From Capsaspora owczarzaki ATCC 30864 (taxonomy: Eukaryota > Opisthokonta > Filasterea), in the NCBI RefSeq assembly GCF_000151315.2, contig NW_011887292.1, positions 2,581,181 through 2,645,180 on the forward strand: a stretch of 64,000 nt of DNA, given 5' to 3'. Positions 46,727-56,178 of the stretch are shown one piece after another (the first letter of the stretch is position 1; every line of letters starts with the position of its first letter). Position numbers and translations under genes: made by a program. The notes below the pieces were generated by a model that did not search any database, was not told the DNA's origin, and was given only the letters and a program-made list of their open reading frames with translations.

Positions 46727-47038
46727 AACTAAAGCTAGCTCCAAAAGGCTCAGCAATCAAGCGTTGTGGAAATTCGTCCTTGCTCGCCATCTCTCGTCAT
46801 TCTTGCGCTCTCTCGCTCTCTTCGAACATGGTCAATTGTAATCCAATGCTCTGATCGGTTCAACATGCTGTGCTCATACGAGTGAAAATCCACAAGCAAA
46901 AACAGCCATGAGAACGACAAGTGTTTCACTCTTTTTTTCTTTTTTTTTTTTCGACTTTTCCACTTGTCAATCCAAAAGAGCAAAACAAGAAAGACAAACC
47001 CCAAACATCATCGCAATCGCACCACAGCCCAATCCACT
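46727..47038. other. Upstream region of the STE20-like gene
   Basis: 312 bp forming the rest of the divergent promoter between PSPH (-) and the STE20-like kinase (+). It has a T-rich tract (46931-46951) about 90 bases before the kinase start. No exon is seen. Confidence 0.5.
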
Positions 47039-49560
47039 ATGGCCAAGAAGAAAAAGAGCTCAAAGGAAGAGCAGCAACAGCAGCAGCAGCAGCGTGACAG
47101 GAGCAGCAGCAGCAGTGGCAGCAGCAGTGGCACTGCGATCACCGGGCTGCGTCCACATGACGCACCCCAACAGCAAGCACAGCAGCAACTACAACAACAA
47201 GCACAGCAGCAGCAACAACAAGCAGGAGTGGGTCCTGCATCCGTGCCACCGCCGCCCCGCGACGTCCCAATGCCAGCGCCATCTGCGTCCGATGCAGCAG
47301 CAGCCGTGTCGCAGCCGCTCTCCATCAGCGGACCCACCAACGTCAAGCGCCACCTGTCGCTCTCGCTCGACCTCGAATGGACGGGCGCTGAGCCCCTCGA
47401 CATTTTCCAGCTCGTCTCCAAGATTGGCGAAGGGTACGAAACAACAACAATGATGGCTGGCTGTGCGATTGACCAGTGGCGGCGGCGGGATTGTGTTTTG
47501 CCAAACTGAGCCAAACAACTACGCAAAACAACAATAGAAAGGGCCGAGACGCCGCATCATTCGCTTGCGTGTCTTGTGCGGCTCATTGCGGCCATTCAGA
47601 GCTCATCGCAGCGTGGGGGCTTGGGCGGCGTCGACGGTGGTGGATTTGAGGGATTGAGAGAATGAGTCGGGACCGAAACGGCGATCGTGACCATCCCCCA
47701 CCTGACTGTTGAAGCCTTGGTGATTGTGCATGTGAATAGCTAATGTGCTTTTATTGTGTGTGTACTTCTGGTTCTGTTGGTTTTGTTTTTCACTTTTTGG
47801 CTAAGGTCGTTTGGATCGGTCTATCGAGCGGTGGATCGCCGCAGCGGAGGAGTGTTTGCCGTCAAGTTGGTTTCGCGACAACCAGCAGGGACAAACTCGC
47901 TGTCTCCGTTGTCCAGCATGCCGGGCAGCCCAGTTTCGTCGTCGCGTCACAGTCCGTCCACAGTAGCCGCCGCAGCCGCAGCCGCGGTCTCGTCAGACCT
48001 GCTGACGGCAGAGTTGGAGAACGAGCTCAACATTCTGAAACAGTGCCGACACGCCAACATTATCAGCTACTATGGCTGTTTCCGCTCGTCCAAGCACATG
48101 TGGTTGCTGATGGATTGTTGCGTGGGGAATGTCAAAGACCTCGATCAATGCAAGCCGCTCGCGGAAAAGCACATTGCCGCGATTGCCGCGTCGGCGCTGC
48201 ATGGCCTTGTCTACCTGCACGGCAAGCGCATTTGGCATCTGGACATCAAGCCCACGAACATTCTCATTGCTGCATCGGGTGTCATTCAACTGGCCGACTT
48301 TGGCGTCTCAAAGATGATTGCGGTGCATCGCCGATCGCAAAACGCCAGCAACGGGACTGGTGGTGCCGAAACCAGTCCAGATGCATCCGAGGTCTGGGAG
48401 CCCGCGGCTGGGAGCAAGCTGTACATGGCTCCGGAAGTGCTGCAAGGCCGCAACGTTGCATACGACCATCGTGTGGATGTGTGGTCGCTTGGCATTTCGT
48501 GCATTGAGCTTGCCGAAGGCCAGCCGCCGTATTCCGAACTGCGCCCAATGACTGCTGTGCGGCACATTCTCGAGCAGCCAGCCGCAAAGCTAGCCGACGT
48601 TGAGCGACTGCGCAAAAACGCTGCCCGTGAGGCAGCCAAGCAACAAAAGCTCCAAAAGCGCTCTGCACAGCGAGTCAAGTCTGACGATCCGAAGACGGCA
48701 AAGCTGATGAGCGAGGCTGGAATCAGCCCGACTTCGGCCGAGTACATGCAGATCGATCAACCAACCGCTGGGAATGAGCAGGATTTGTGGCTGCGGCGGC
48801 CATCGAAGCGCTGGTCGTCCGCGTTTGAAGACTTTGTGGCGCAGTGTCTTGAGAAGAATGCCCAGGAACGGCCTGCCTCGTCTCAAATGGAGACTCACAG
48901 TTTTGTCGCCCACGCGCGCTGTGACGGCACGGTGATGCTCAAGCGGCTCAACTCGTTCAAGTCGACGCGAGACGCCATCAATGGCGGTGACCCGTTGTCT
49001 TCCGACGTTGTCCAGGACTATGAGGGAGCCCCCACTGACAACAACAATGAGAGTCAGACGAGTTCATTGGCGGACGATTCGGTAAGCGGCGGGAGTCGTT
49101 TTGCAGTTTTTGCAAATGGATGTTACTCGGATTTTATTTTATTTTTTTTGCTCTTGCTGTTGCTGTTGTTGTTGTTGTTGTTGTTGTTGTTTGTTGTTGT
49201 TGTGTGTTGCTATATCTGCTCACTACTTCCTTCGGGTGCTGTTGATGCTGTTTGAACTAGCGCTTGAATGCGAGCGCATCTCGGCACGCCCTATCAACGT
49301 TCCCAGCTCCCAAGCGCATCCGGGCCTACACAACCGAGACCACGTCGAGTGCCGTTTTGGTCGACTCGCGGCTTTCGACGTCGTCCGTGTACTCCGATGC
49401 ACCCAGTACCCGGTCGAGTGGCTTTATCACCAGCCGAGGCAGTTCCGACCGATCGCCGTTGCTTGCCAAAAACACAAAACTGAACGCCGGACGCCCAGCT
49501 ATCCCTTACCGCCAAGACGATAGCGTGACTGTCAAGTGCTCGTGTTGCACCATCCTTTGA
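47039..49560 (+). CDS. STE20-like protein kinase with C-terminal CaaX motif
   Basis: Three exons: 47039-47433, 47806-49081, 49261-49560; phases agree, 656 residues. The N-terminus is MAKKKKSS plus poly-Gln and Ser tracts. The kinase domain (about 123-430) has IGEGSFGSVYRA (P-loop, split by intron 1), FAVKLV, a ~45-residue Ser/Ala insert between strand 3 and helix C, then LHGKRIWHLDIKPTNIL, DFGVSK and YMAPEVL. HRD is changed to HLD, but the catalytic Asp, Lys and Asn remain, so activity is likely. YMAPEV and VWSLGISCIELAEGQPPY fit the MST/STE20 group. A lysine-rich insert precedes the final helices. The C-terminal tail is Ser-rich and ends CSCCTIL, a CaaX box whose final Leu predicts geranylgeranylation, with adjacent cysteines for palmitoylation. 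Membrane tethering is therefore inferred. Confidence 0.88.
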
Positions 49561-49790
49561 TTCGATGTTGTCTGTTTGCTTGTTTTTGCTTTCTGCTTTG
49601 CGGTTCTGTTCCATTTTATCCACCCCGCTCCGCTTTCTGCTGCCACCAGTAAAATCACTTTCACAACCACCACCGGTTGGATGTGGCTTGAAGCACAAGC
49701 ACATCTCCAATCCGACAGAGCTCAACAAAACAAAAAGAACTGCTGCTGGGAAGCAGAAAAACTATGGTACATTGAGCATAACGAAAACAA

Positions 49791-50458
49791 CTACATCTTC
49801 TGGTGACGAAGGAAGAACTGAGCAGCCGATCGAGCCTCGGCTTTTGGTACAGCCTAGCCACAAGCAAGCACAGAATCGCCCAAATGCGACATGATGGTTG
49901 GATTGAGAGGTGAGTGAGAGCACCGTTCAGAAGCAGTAAGCACATGCAGCAGCAGAGCACGAAAGCATCACCACCACCCTGCTCCACTGCTCCATGCACA
50001 CCCCAAACCAACTTGCAGACTTTCGGCACTCACCAATTCGTTGATGCAGGTCTGGAACTCGGCGAGCAGCTGTGAGCATGGCTTGTCCAAGTGGTTGTTT
50101 TGCTTCCAGCAGACCATGAGCTTCTGCATGGCGCCGTCGCACAGATCCGAGCCTGTGTTACAATGGTGGATGGTTGGTGCATTGCAAGTCAGTTCGTGTT
50201 GATGGTTGTTGCGCGCCAACGAGCGCTCAATGCAATGGACGAGCAGCGCTTCAGAAGGACGAGATCTGTCCCTTTCGCTCCTCTCTGCCTCTCTGCCTCT
50301 CCACGGCGATCTCGATCGAACGGCATGGCTTGCTGTGTGTGTGTGTGTGTTGGCTTACGATCCATGAGCGATTCGCGCAGCTTGGCGGTCGGAATCTGCC
50401 GCGTCGCAATGCTAATGTGACGGAACTTGGCAAGCGCTGGTCCCGATGGAGCCAACAT
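49791..50458 (-). CDS. Twin CX9C (CHCH) mitochondrial protein, probably MRP10/CHCHD1-like
   Basis: Three exons: 50458-50359, 50152-50034, 49853-49791; phases agree, 93 residues. The N-terminal basic stretch (AKFRHISIATRQIPTAKLRE) is followed by a twin CX9C hairpin: CDGAMQKLMVC and CSQLLAEFQTC, with VCWKQNN between, which resembles CHCHD1/Mrp10 (small subunit mitoribosomal protein mS37). Such proteins are folded in the intermembrane space by the Mia40 relay. The last exon (AVPKAEARSAAQFFLRHQKM) is chosen because it is in phase, ends in a stop and has coding character; reading through the donor instead gives a less plausible tail. Other twin CX9C families (COX assembly factors) remain possible. 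Confidence 0.65.
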
Positions 50459-50638
50459 TGGTACTATCGATGAGGGGGGAAAAGAGAGACTGCTGGAAGC
50501 GTCGTAATATGAATGAATGAAATGATAGAAGTGAATTGTGTGAGGATGGGGGGTGGACGAAGCAAGTATAAAGACAATCAACAAAGGGGAAGAAAATCAA
50601 TATATATTATGTGGAGAGGGAAACAAGGATTGAAAAGG

Positions 50639-51919
50639 CTACAGGTAGATGCGGCGTAGGTGCGCTGGAGTCGTGATTATGTTGCACTGCGGGCATACTT
50701 TCTTGGCGCCGAGCGTGGCGAGCCAGCATTGTTGACAGTGCACGTGCCAACAATTGATGGAAACGGCGGGATTTGTGTACGGCTCCATGCATATCAAGCA
50801 CTTGTGTGCGGCAACTGTGGACGAGGCCAGCTGCGTCTGGAGATCGCGAATCATCTCTTTCAGGGATTGCATGACTATAGAAGCAGAGGACGCTTGCTCG
50901 CTGCCCGCGGCTGCCACAGCCACAGCTGCTGCTGTACCGGAACTGCTGTCGGCAGGTGCCCCTGCTGGTGCAGGTAGTGATAGTGCTGCACTGGCAGTAG
51001 TGCCGCTTGCATCTGTCATGGATGTAGCAGTGGTGCCTGCCGTGTTCACCATTTCAAGATCGTGCTCTGTGAATTGTGCAGTGCCGTAGACGGCGCTATC
51101 GTCTTGGTCGACATCCAAATCCTCATCCTCGTCCTGGTCGTTAACATCCATCTCGGTGCCAGTGCCAGTCGTTGACGCGTAAAGTCCCGATCCAGAGTGC
51201 AGTGGATGAGCGCCTGACGCGGCTGACGATGGTGGTGGCGGTGCAGACGAGCTCAGAATGTGCAAAGCGCCCTGGTTTTGGGCCAAAAGCGCGGTTGCGC
51301 GGACCCGAGTCTGCCCGCACCATTCGTATGTGTCAAAAGCATTGCCATTGCTCGTTTCAGCAGCCGCGTCGAGGGCGTCCAGGCGTGCCATGGCCGCACC
51401 ACCACTGTTCGCGTTGGTATCAGCGGCAGCAGCGGCAGCGGCATTGCCTGCCTCGCGCGGCTGGCCGAGACACTTGTCAATGTGTGCGTTTATCCTGTCC
51501 ATGTCGCCTCGCAGCACTTGATCGCAGATGGGACACCTCGGCAGCGCGCCCAGCATCAAGTCGCCGCCGTCCAGCATCGACATGTGTGCTGCGCCGCCGC
51601 CCGAGCCGCCGCCCATCCCAATCCCCATCCCCATCCCAGGACTGGCAGACGCGTGCATCAGACCAGCGCCACGCCGCCGCTTGGGCGCGACAGGAGCGAC
51701 TGTTCCGTCGTTGACGAGCTGCGTGTACGTTTGCGTGCGGAGTTCGCGTCTCCGTCGCACGCTGTCGAGCACCTGGCGGCCGTGGTCGACCGCAGTCATG
51801 GCAGACAAGCTGTCGACCTCCATGCCACGGCCACGCAGCTGCTGCGAGTGCGACAAGACGCGTTGGCGCGCGTGCACGGCGGCCTCGCGCTTCCCCAGCG
51901 TCGCTGCAGCCGGTTGCAT
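50639..51919 (-). CDS. RNF220: RNF220-type RING E3 ubiquitin ligase
   Basis: Single exon, 426 residues from the ATG at 51919. A UBZ-like zinc finger (LPRCPICDQVLRGDMDRINA then HIDKCL) lies at about 127-152. A Gly/Ala/Ser-rich and acidic linker follows. A C-terminal RING has CLICMEPYTNPAVSINCWHV then HCQQCWLATLGAKKVCPQCN and ends LRRIYL. The last ~50 residues match human RNF220 closely, including the WLATLGAKK helix and the terminal LRRIYL. RNF220 ubiquitinates nuclear factors and stabilises beta-catenin in vertebrates; outside animals its role is unknown. The linker is shorter than in human RNF220 (566 residues). Confidence 0.93.
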   Translation of the reverse strand: MQPAAATLGKREAAVHARQRVLSHSQQLRGRGMEVDSLSAMTAVDHGRQVLDSVRRRRELRTQTYTQLVNDGTVAPVAPKRRRGAGLMHASASPGMGMGIGMGGGSGGGAAHMSMLDGGDLMLGALPRCPICDQVLRGDMDRINAHIDKCLGQPREAGNAAAAAAADTNANSGGAAMARLDALDAAAETSNGNAFDTYEWCGQTRVRATALLAQNQGALHILSSSAPPPPSSAASGAHPLHSGSGLYASTTGTGTEMDVNDQDEDEDLDVDQDDSAVYGTAQFTEHDLEMVNTAGTTATSMTDASGTTASAALSLPAPAGAPADSSSGTAAAVAVAAAGSEQASSASIVMQSLKEMIRDLQTQLASSTVAAHKCLICMEPYTNPAVSINCWHVHCQQCWLATLGAKKVCPQCNIITTPAHLRRIYL

Positions 51920-52144
51920 TGGATTGAGATGGATTTCGGGCTGAAGAAGAACTACAGTAAGACTGTTGTACTGGTTAAGAATAAGAAGTGGCGATGAGCA
52001 GAATGAATCATCATGATGAGGATGATCAAAGCGAAACTGAACTGGGGGGTTTTTTGTTGCTCAGATTGTCTGTCTCAGTCGTTCAGTCTCTCTATCTTTC
52101 ACTCTCTGTCTCACTCACTCTTTTGAGCCCGCTCGCTTGTTGGC

Positions 52145-53152
52145 ATGAGCGATCTTGACGCAGTCAAACGCCAGCACCGCTTCATCTGGCGCGATGATGA
52201 CCGGCTTGCTTCAACTGGCGCTGCAGCTGCTGCTTCAGCTTCGACTGGTGCTGCTGAAGGAGTGATGACGGCGCGGATTGCATGGGAGCAGCGACTGGCC
52301 GCCCGCTTCTACGATCGACTCTTCAAGGAGTACTGCCTCGCAGACTTGCGCTTCTACAAGGAAGGCCGGATTGCCCTGCGATGGCGCACTGAGCGCGAGG
52401 TGCTTCAAGGCCGAGGCCAGTTCTCGTGTGGCAATCTCAAGTGCGCGACGACGCCTGCTACAACTACTACTACTACTACGACTACGATGCCTACTACTGC
52501 TGCTGCTAATAGTACTACTGTGACGACGCATACCCGTGCCGGAGCTCCAGTGGGAGATGCTGGATCAGGCCGCTTGTATACCTGGGAAGTCAACTTTCGA
52601 TACGAGGAGAAGGGCGAAGTCCGCAACGCGCTCGTCAAGCTGCGACTGTGTGGCGGCTGCTCGGACATGCTCAACTATCGCAAGCAATCCAAGCGAGCCA
52701 GGTCGCCAGACAGGCTGGACGAAGATGCATGGCACGAGATGCAAAGCTTCAACCCGGCACGACCCCGACGCCATGACAGCAACCAAGCAGTCGAAAGCAG
52801 GTCGTCGTCGTCGTCGTCGTTGTCAGCCGACCACCACTCCGCGAAACGGAGACACCGGCGTCGGCGAAGCGAAAGTGATGATAGCGATTTGGACGATGAT
52901 GCTCCGCTGGCAGACACGGGCCAAAAATCACATCGACGCCGGCGAAAAGCACGTCTCGAGCACACAGATGAGGAAGACAAGAAGGAGGAAGGGCAGGACG
53001 GCGAGACTGCTGCTGCAGCAGCCACTGACAGCCCCGAAGAGAGTGCTGCTAGTGGCGCGGATATCTGGAGCAAAGCGCCGGCAGTTCAGCAGGATGATCG
53101 AGAAGAGGCTGCAGCCAACATTGACAGCTACTTTGCCAGTGTATTTCACTAG
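52145..53152 (+). CDS. FRA10AC1: FRA10AC1-family protein
   Basis: Single exon, 335 residues. Conserved family blocks: AVKRQHRFIWRDDDR, WEQRLAARFYDRLFKEYCLA then DLRFYKEGRIALRWRTEREV, GQFSCGNLKC, YTWEVNFRYEEKGEVRNALV then KLRLCGGCSDMLNYRK, and an acidic C-terminus ending DSYFASVFH. Two cysteine pairs (C-x4-C and C-x2-C) should bind one zinc. Between them is a ~35-residue Thr/Ala-rich insert, a local expansion. The middle is Arg/Ser-rich like splicing proteins; FRA10AC1 is found with spliceosomes. AATAAA sits at 53219, about 65 bases after the stop. Confidence 0.93.
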   Translation: MSDLDAVKRQHRFIWRDDDRLASTGAAAAASASTGAAEGVMTARIAWEQRLAARFYDRLFKEYCLADLRFYKEGRIALRWRTEREVLQGRGQFSCGNLKCATTPATTTTTTTTTMPTTAAANSTTVTTHTRAGAPVGDAGSGRLYTWEVNFRYEEKGEVRNALVKLRLCGGCSDMLNYRKQSKRARSPDRLDEDAWHEMQSFNPARPRRHDSNQAVESRSSSSSSLSADHHSAKRRHRRRRSESDDSDLDDDAPLADTGQKSHRRRRKARLEHTDEEDKKEEGQDGETAAAAATDSPEESAASGADIWSKAPAVQQDDREEAAANIDSYFASVFH

Positions 53153-53552
53153 CAGCGTTTCAAGCCTTGTTTTTGAGTCGCATTGTCCAATGTATTTATT
53201 TCTACGACAACCCACATGAATAAAAGCGTTTCGCTCGGTGACGGTTTGGTTGAAGCAATGAAAAGGCTGCTGTCGCTCAAACGGAGAGGTTCCGCACAGC
53301 AGCGATCGCTTGATGCTCTTGAAACAGACGGTAGGTAGGGCTTTCGCAATAGTGCTCGCTCACAACGATACAGCAAGTACATGTTGACTTGCACAGTTGG
53401 ATATCGTGTGACCGACGCAGTGACTTGTTTGAAAGCAAGACATTCTCCCACGTTGCAGGAGTGTGGAAATTGTCGAAACTGGCGCCCGGTGGTGGTGTTT
53501 GCAAGGGACGTTGACAAGAATGTTGCAGATGCTCGAACATTGCAGTTTTGGC
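53153..53552. other. Convergent 3' spacer
   Basis: 400 bp between FRA10AC1 and SMG9 3' ends. Apart from the FRA10AC1 polyadenylation signal I see no feature. The short open frames on both strands overlap and show no family likeness. Confidence 0.5.
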
Positions 53553-53674
53553 TCATGTCGTCAGCCGCAACACTTCAAGGTAGTCGGCAAGTGCGGGGCT
53601 CGTGCAAATAGATTTCCACGAATGGCCAACATGTCGCAGCCTGTCAGTGAAGACACACACACACACACACACAC

Positions 53675-53714
<40 letters not shown>

Positions 53715-55217
53715 GCAAAACGCACGCACGCGGCGGCCTGCTTACCACTCCCTTTCAGTCACACGGAGCAATTGACTGGTCGCAGGCGGATCGAGAGGAG
53801 CAATGATTGGAGGTCGAATCGGACTGGATTGGCGGAAGTGGGCAACGACGCCTTCAGCAACGTGGGCAACGACGCCTTCAGCAACGTCCCGCCAGTGATT
53901 GGTGCTCGTTTTGACAACAATTCGGTCAGCGGAAAGATCAAGACTATGCGCGACGACGGGAGCGACGTGCGCAATGAGCTCGTGGAACAGGCTCAGTTGC
54001 GCTGCAAGATGGACTGCGTTGTTGCTCCACCGCTCGGCATTCAGTACAATGACGGCGGATAGCGTTCGATACTCCTTTCCAGGTGGCAACGGCGGGCCTT
54101 GTTCGGAGGGCGCATCTTCGCGACCCGCGGAGGCAGGCCTCCAAACGCTCTCGGTCGGGGTGCAAGCAGGTCGCAACATGACTAGCGTTTTGAGCAGGCG
54201 AAGGAGGCTGGCGTCTGCGACTACATCGTCGCACACGAGAACGATGGTATGACAGGTGGATAGCAGGAACAATCCCACGTTCAATGTTTCTGCCAAGTCA
54301 TGCGTGACGGTGGCGCCGCTGTTGTTGGTGCTGCAGTTGGAAAAGTGAAGCATGGGCTGTGTGTCCATGAGAATGGTGCGAACCGGCCCAACCATATGCG
54401 TGTGAATGCCAGAGGTTGCCAAGTGTGTCGCGGGCTGGCGTGGCGCGGGTGGTTTCAGCGCATCGCTTGGCGCAGCCCCGACAGTGCGTCGGGACGACTT
54501 GTACTTCCACGTCGCAAACGGTGCGGTTGCACTAATGGCAGCTGCGACCTCTGCGGTGGCCGGGGTGATGGGGGACTGAAGCAGAGTGGCAGGTCGACCC
54601 AGAACAACGGCAACGGCGTTCATGAGCGAGGACTTGCCAACACCCGAGCGCCCCAGCACGCCGACGACGTGATAGTTGCTGACGTCCGAATTGAGCAGAA
54701 TGGAATGGACGGGTTGGAAGCTGCTTGACTGCACAGTGGCGGGAGGCGGTAAGAGCTCCAGCGGACCGCCGACAGCTGCGCGGCCAATCATGTGCCAGGT
54801 GCAAATCGAGGCAATGTGGTTGTGATGTGACGATCCAGACGACGACGGCCCCGGAGCAGAGGATGACGATGCGGCAGAGGTTGAGCTTGCCTGGCCCTCG
54901 CTTGTGGAGCTCGCCGACGACGACGAGTGACTCGACTTGGTCACCAGAACTCGCGTTGGCGCGGTCGTTGTAGCAGATGTTGCAGCAGCAGCAGCAGGTT
55001 GAGCAGCATGGACGCTGCTGCTGCTGGTCGGCTTGGCAAGCACGATCGGTGTCGTGAGCGGCTCGCTGCCATCGTGTTTGGCGCCACCCGACCGCCCGCC
55101 TGGCCCTCCTCCTCCCCGTGGGCCACCCGACGCGGGAGACTTGTGGGCGCCACTGGCATTGCCCCTGTGTCTCGATCCGCCGCGGTCTGGCGCGTCGCCA
55201 GCGACCGGCTTTGACAT
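53553..55217 (-). CDS. SMG9: SMG9, nonsense-mediated mRNA decay factor
   Basis: Two exons, 55217-53746 and 53640-53553; the phase-2 junction gives EREWLRHVGHSWKSICTSPA then LADYLEVL, matching the conserved SMG9 end. 519 residues (human 520). Residues 1-150 are disordered. The G-like domain has a P-loop GVLGRSGVGKSSLMNA (about 192-207) and ILMDTQPML in the switch 2 position, then LAETLNVGLFLLSTCHTIVL. SMG9 binds SMG8 and inhibits the SMG1 kinase that phosphorylates UPF1. Near the C-terminus an in-frame 24-base tandem duplication (53838-53885) repeats EGVVAHVA-type sequence. The intron holds a (CA)n repeat. Confidence 0.94.
53653..53709. repeat. (CA)n microsatellite in the SMG9 intron
   Basis: About 57 bases of CA with one slip (acaaca). 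It takes up about half of the 105-bp intron 53641-53745, on the sense strand a TG tract close to the acceptor. Confidence 0.97.
53838..53885. repeat. Tandem 24-bp duplication within SMG9 coding sequence
   Basis: Unit gtgggcaacgacgccttcag plus caac occurs twice, perfectly, back to back. It is a multiple of three and adds eight residues, so the frame is kept. Confidence 0.95.
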
Positions 55218-55414
55218 TTCCTGTTGCTGTTAATTCTGAGCAAAGGAGAGTGCGCACCGTTTCAAGAAACAAAAAAAAAAAAAAGCAAGATGGTTGGATA
55301 TCGTTCTGTTACTACCAGAGTGTGGTTGAAAGGAAAAGAATGGAAGAGGAAGCAAACAAACAACAAAGAAAAAAAAAAAAAGTACAAAAATCCCAAAAGC
55401 AAAAAAAGAAAGCT

Positions 55415-55488
55415 TGCTCGATGCAGGGATCGAACCTGCGACCGTGGCGTTATTAGCACCACGCGCTAACCAACTGTGCCAATCGAGC
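55415..55488 (-). tRNA. tRNA-Ile (anticodon AAU)
   Basis: 74 bases on the minus strand fold as a cloverleaf: acceptor GCTCGAT with ATCGAGC and discriminator A, D arm with AGTTGGTTA, anticodon stem TGGTG/CGCCA with loop CTAATAA giving anticodon AAT (read as IAU after deamination), T arm GCAGGTTCGATCCCTGC. The GGTTCGATCCC B box is intact. No intron. A T-rich run downstream (minus strand, from about 55409) can end Pol III transcription. It lies about 200 bp upstream of SMG9, same strand. Confidence 0.97.
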
Positions 55489-56178
55489 TAGGCGCTTCTC
55501 AACTGCGCTTGTGAGTCTACTGGGCTGAAGGGTACAAGAGCGATTTACGGGTGGAAGCCAAAGCACCCATTAGCATCTTTGAATCCACGCCCTGATTGCT
55601 GTGTGATTTCTGTGCCATTCGCACTGTATGTCATAGGAATCGAGGTTTCTGTAAGACCTTGGTAGGGTTAGCCAGGCAATGTTGTTGTAAAGTGTTTTAT
55701 TTCACTTTGCAGACTGAACTGCAATTCCAAATGCATGCAAACAAACAATACAAAGACATCAACGCCGAGTCTTCTTAGCAAAGAACGACCCAGTCGGGAC
55801 CGCAGAGCCTGCGGGTCCTGACAGTTTCTGTGCCGGCAAGGGTCGCAGATGGGCTTGATCACGATGATTTCGTCCAACGCTGCGTTCACAACGAAGGCAC
55901 GTTTTTTTCCCGCCCGAGCCACTCTCGCCATCGCGATTCAAGGCCTACAGATACAAATTGATATTTACAACGACATACATGCGACAGCAGCGCGAAAGGA
56001 GCTTGTCTACATGGATGCACATTCAGTGTAAGACACACCACCGTAAACTCTACAAAAAACAAGCCAAACAAACCAGCCTTTTTCGAGCTTGGGAACTCCA
56101 CACTTGATATTGGCTATTTATTTTTATAAATACCAACAACAGAAAAACCAAGCCAACTCCATCTCACACGCAGTCGTC
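55489..56178. other. Spacer with a possible unplaced minus-strand exon
   Basis: 690 bp between the tRNA and the DysF gene. On the minus strand, from an acceptor-like site at about 55951 to a stop near 55774, there is an open frame (KKTCLRCERSVGRNHRDQAH ... GSFFAKKTRR) followed about 75 bases later by AATAAA. I could not find an upstream exon with ATG in the right phase, nor name a family, so it is not called as a gene. Near 56115-56135 TATAAA-like sequence occurs on both strands. Confidence 0.3.
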
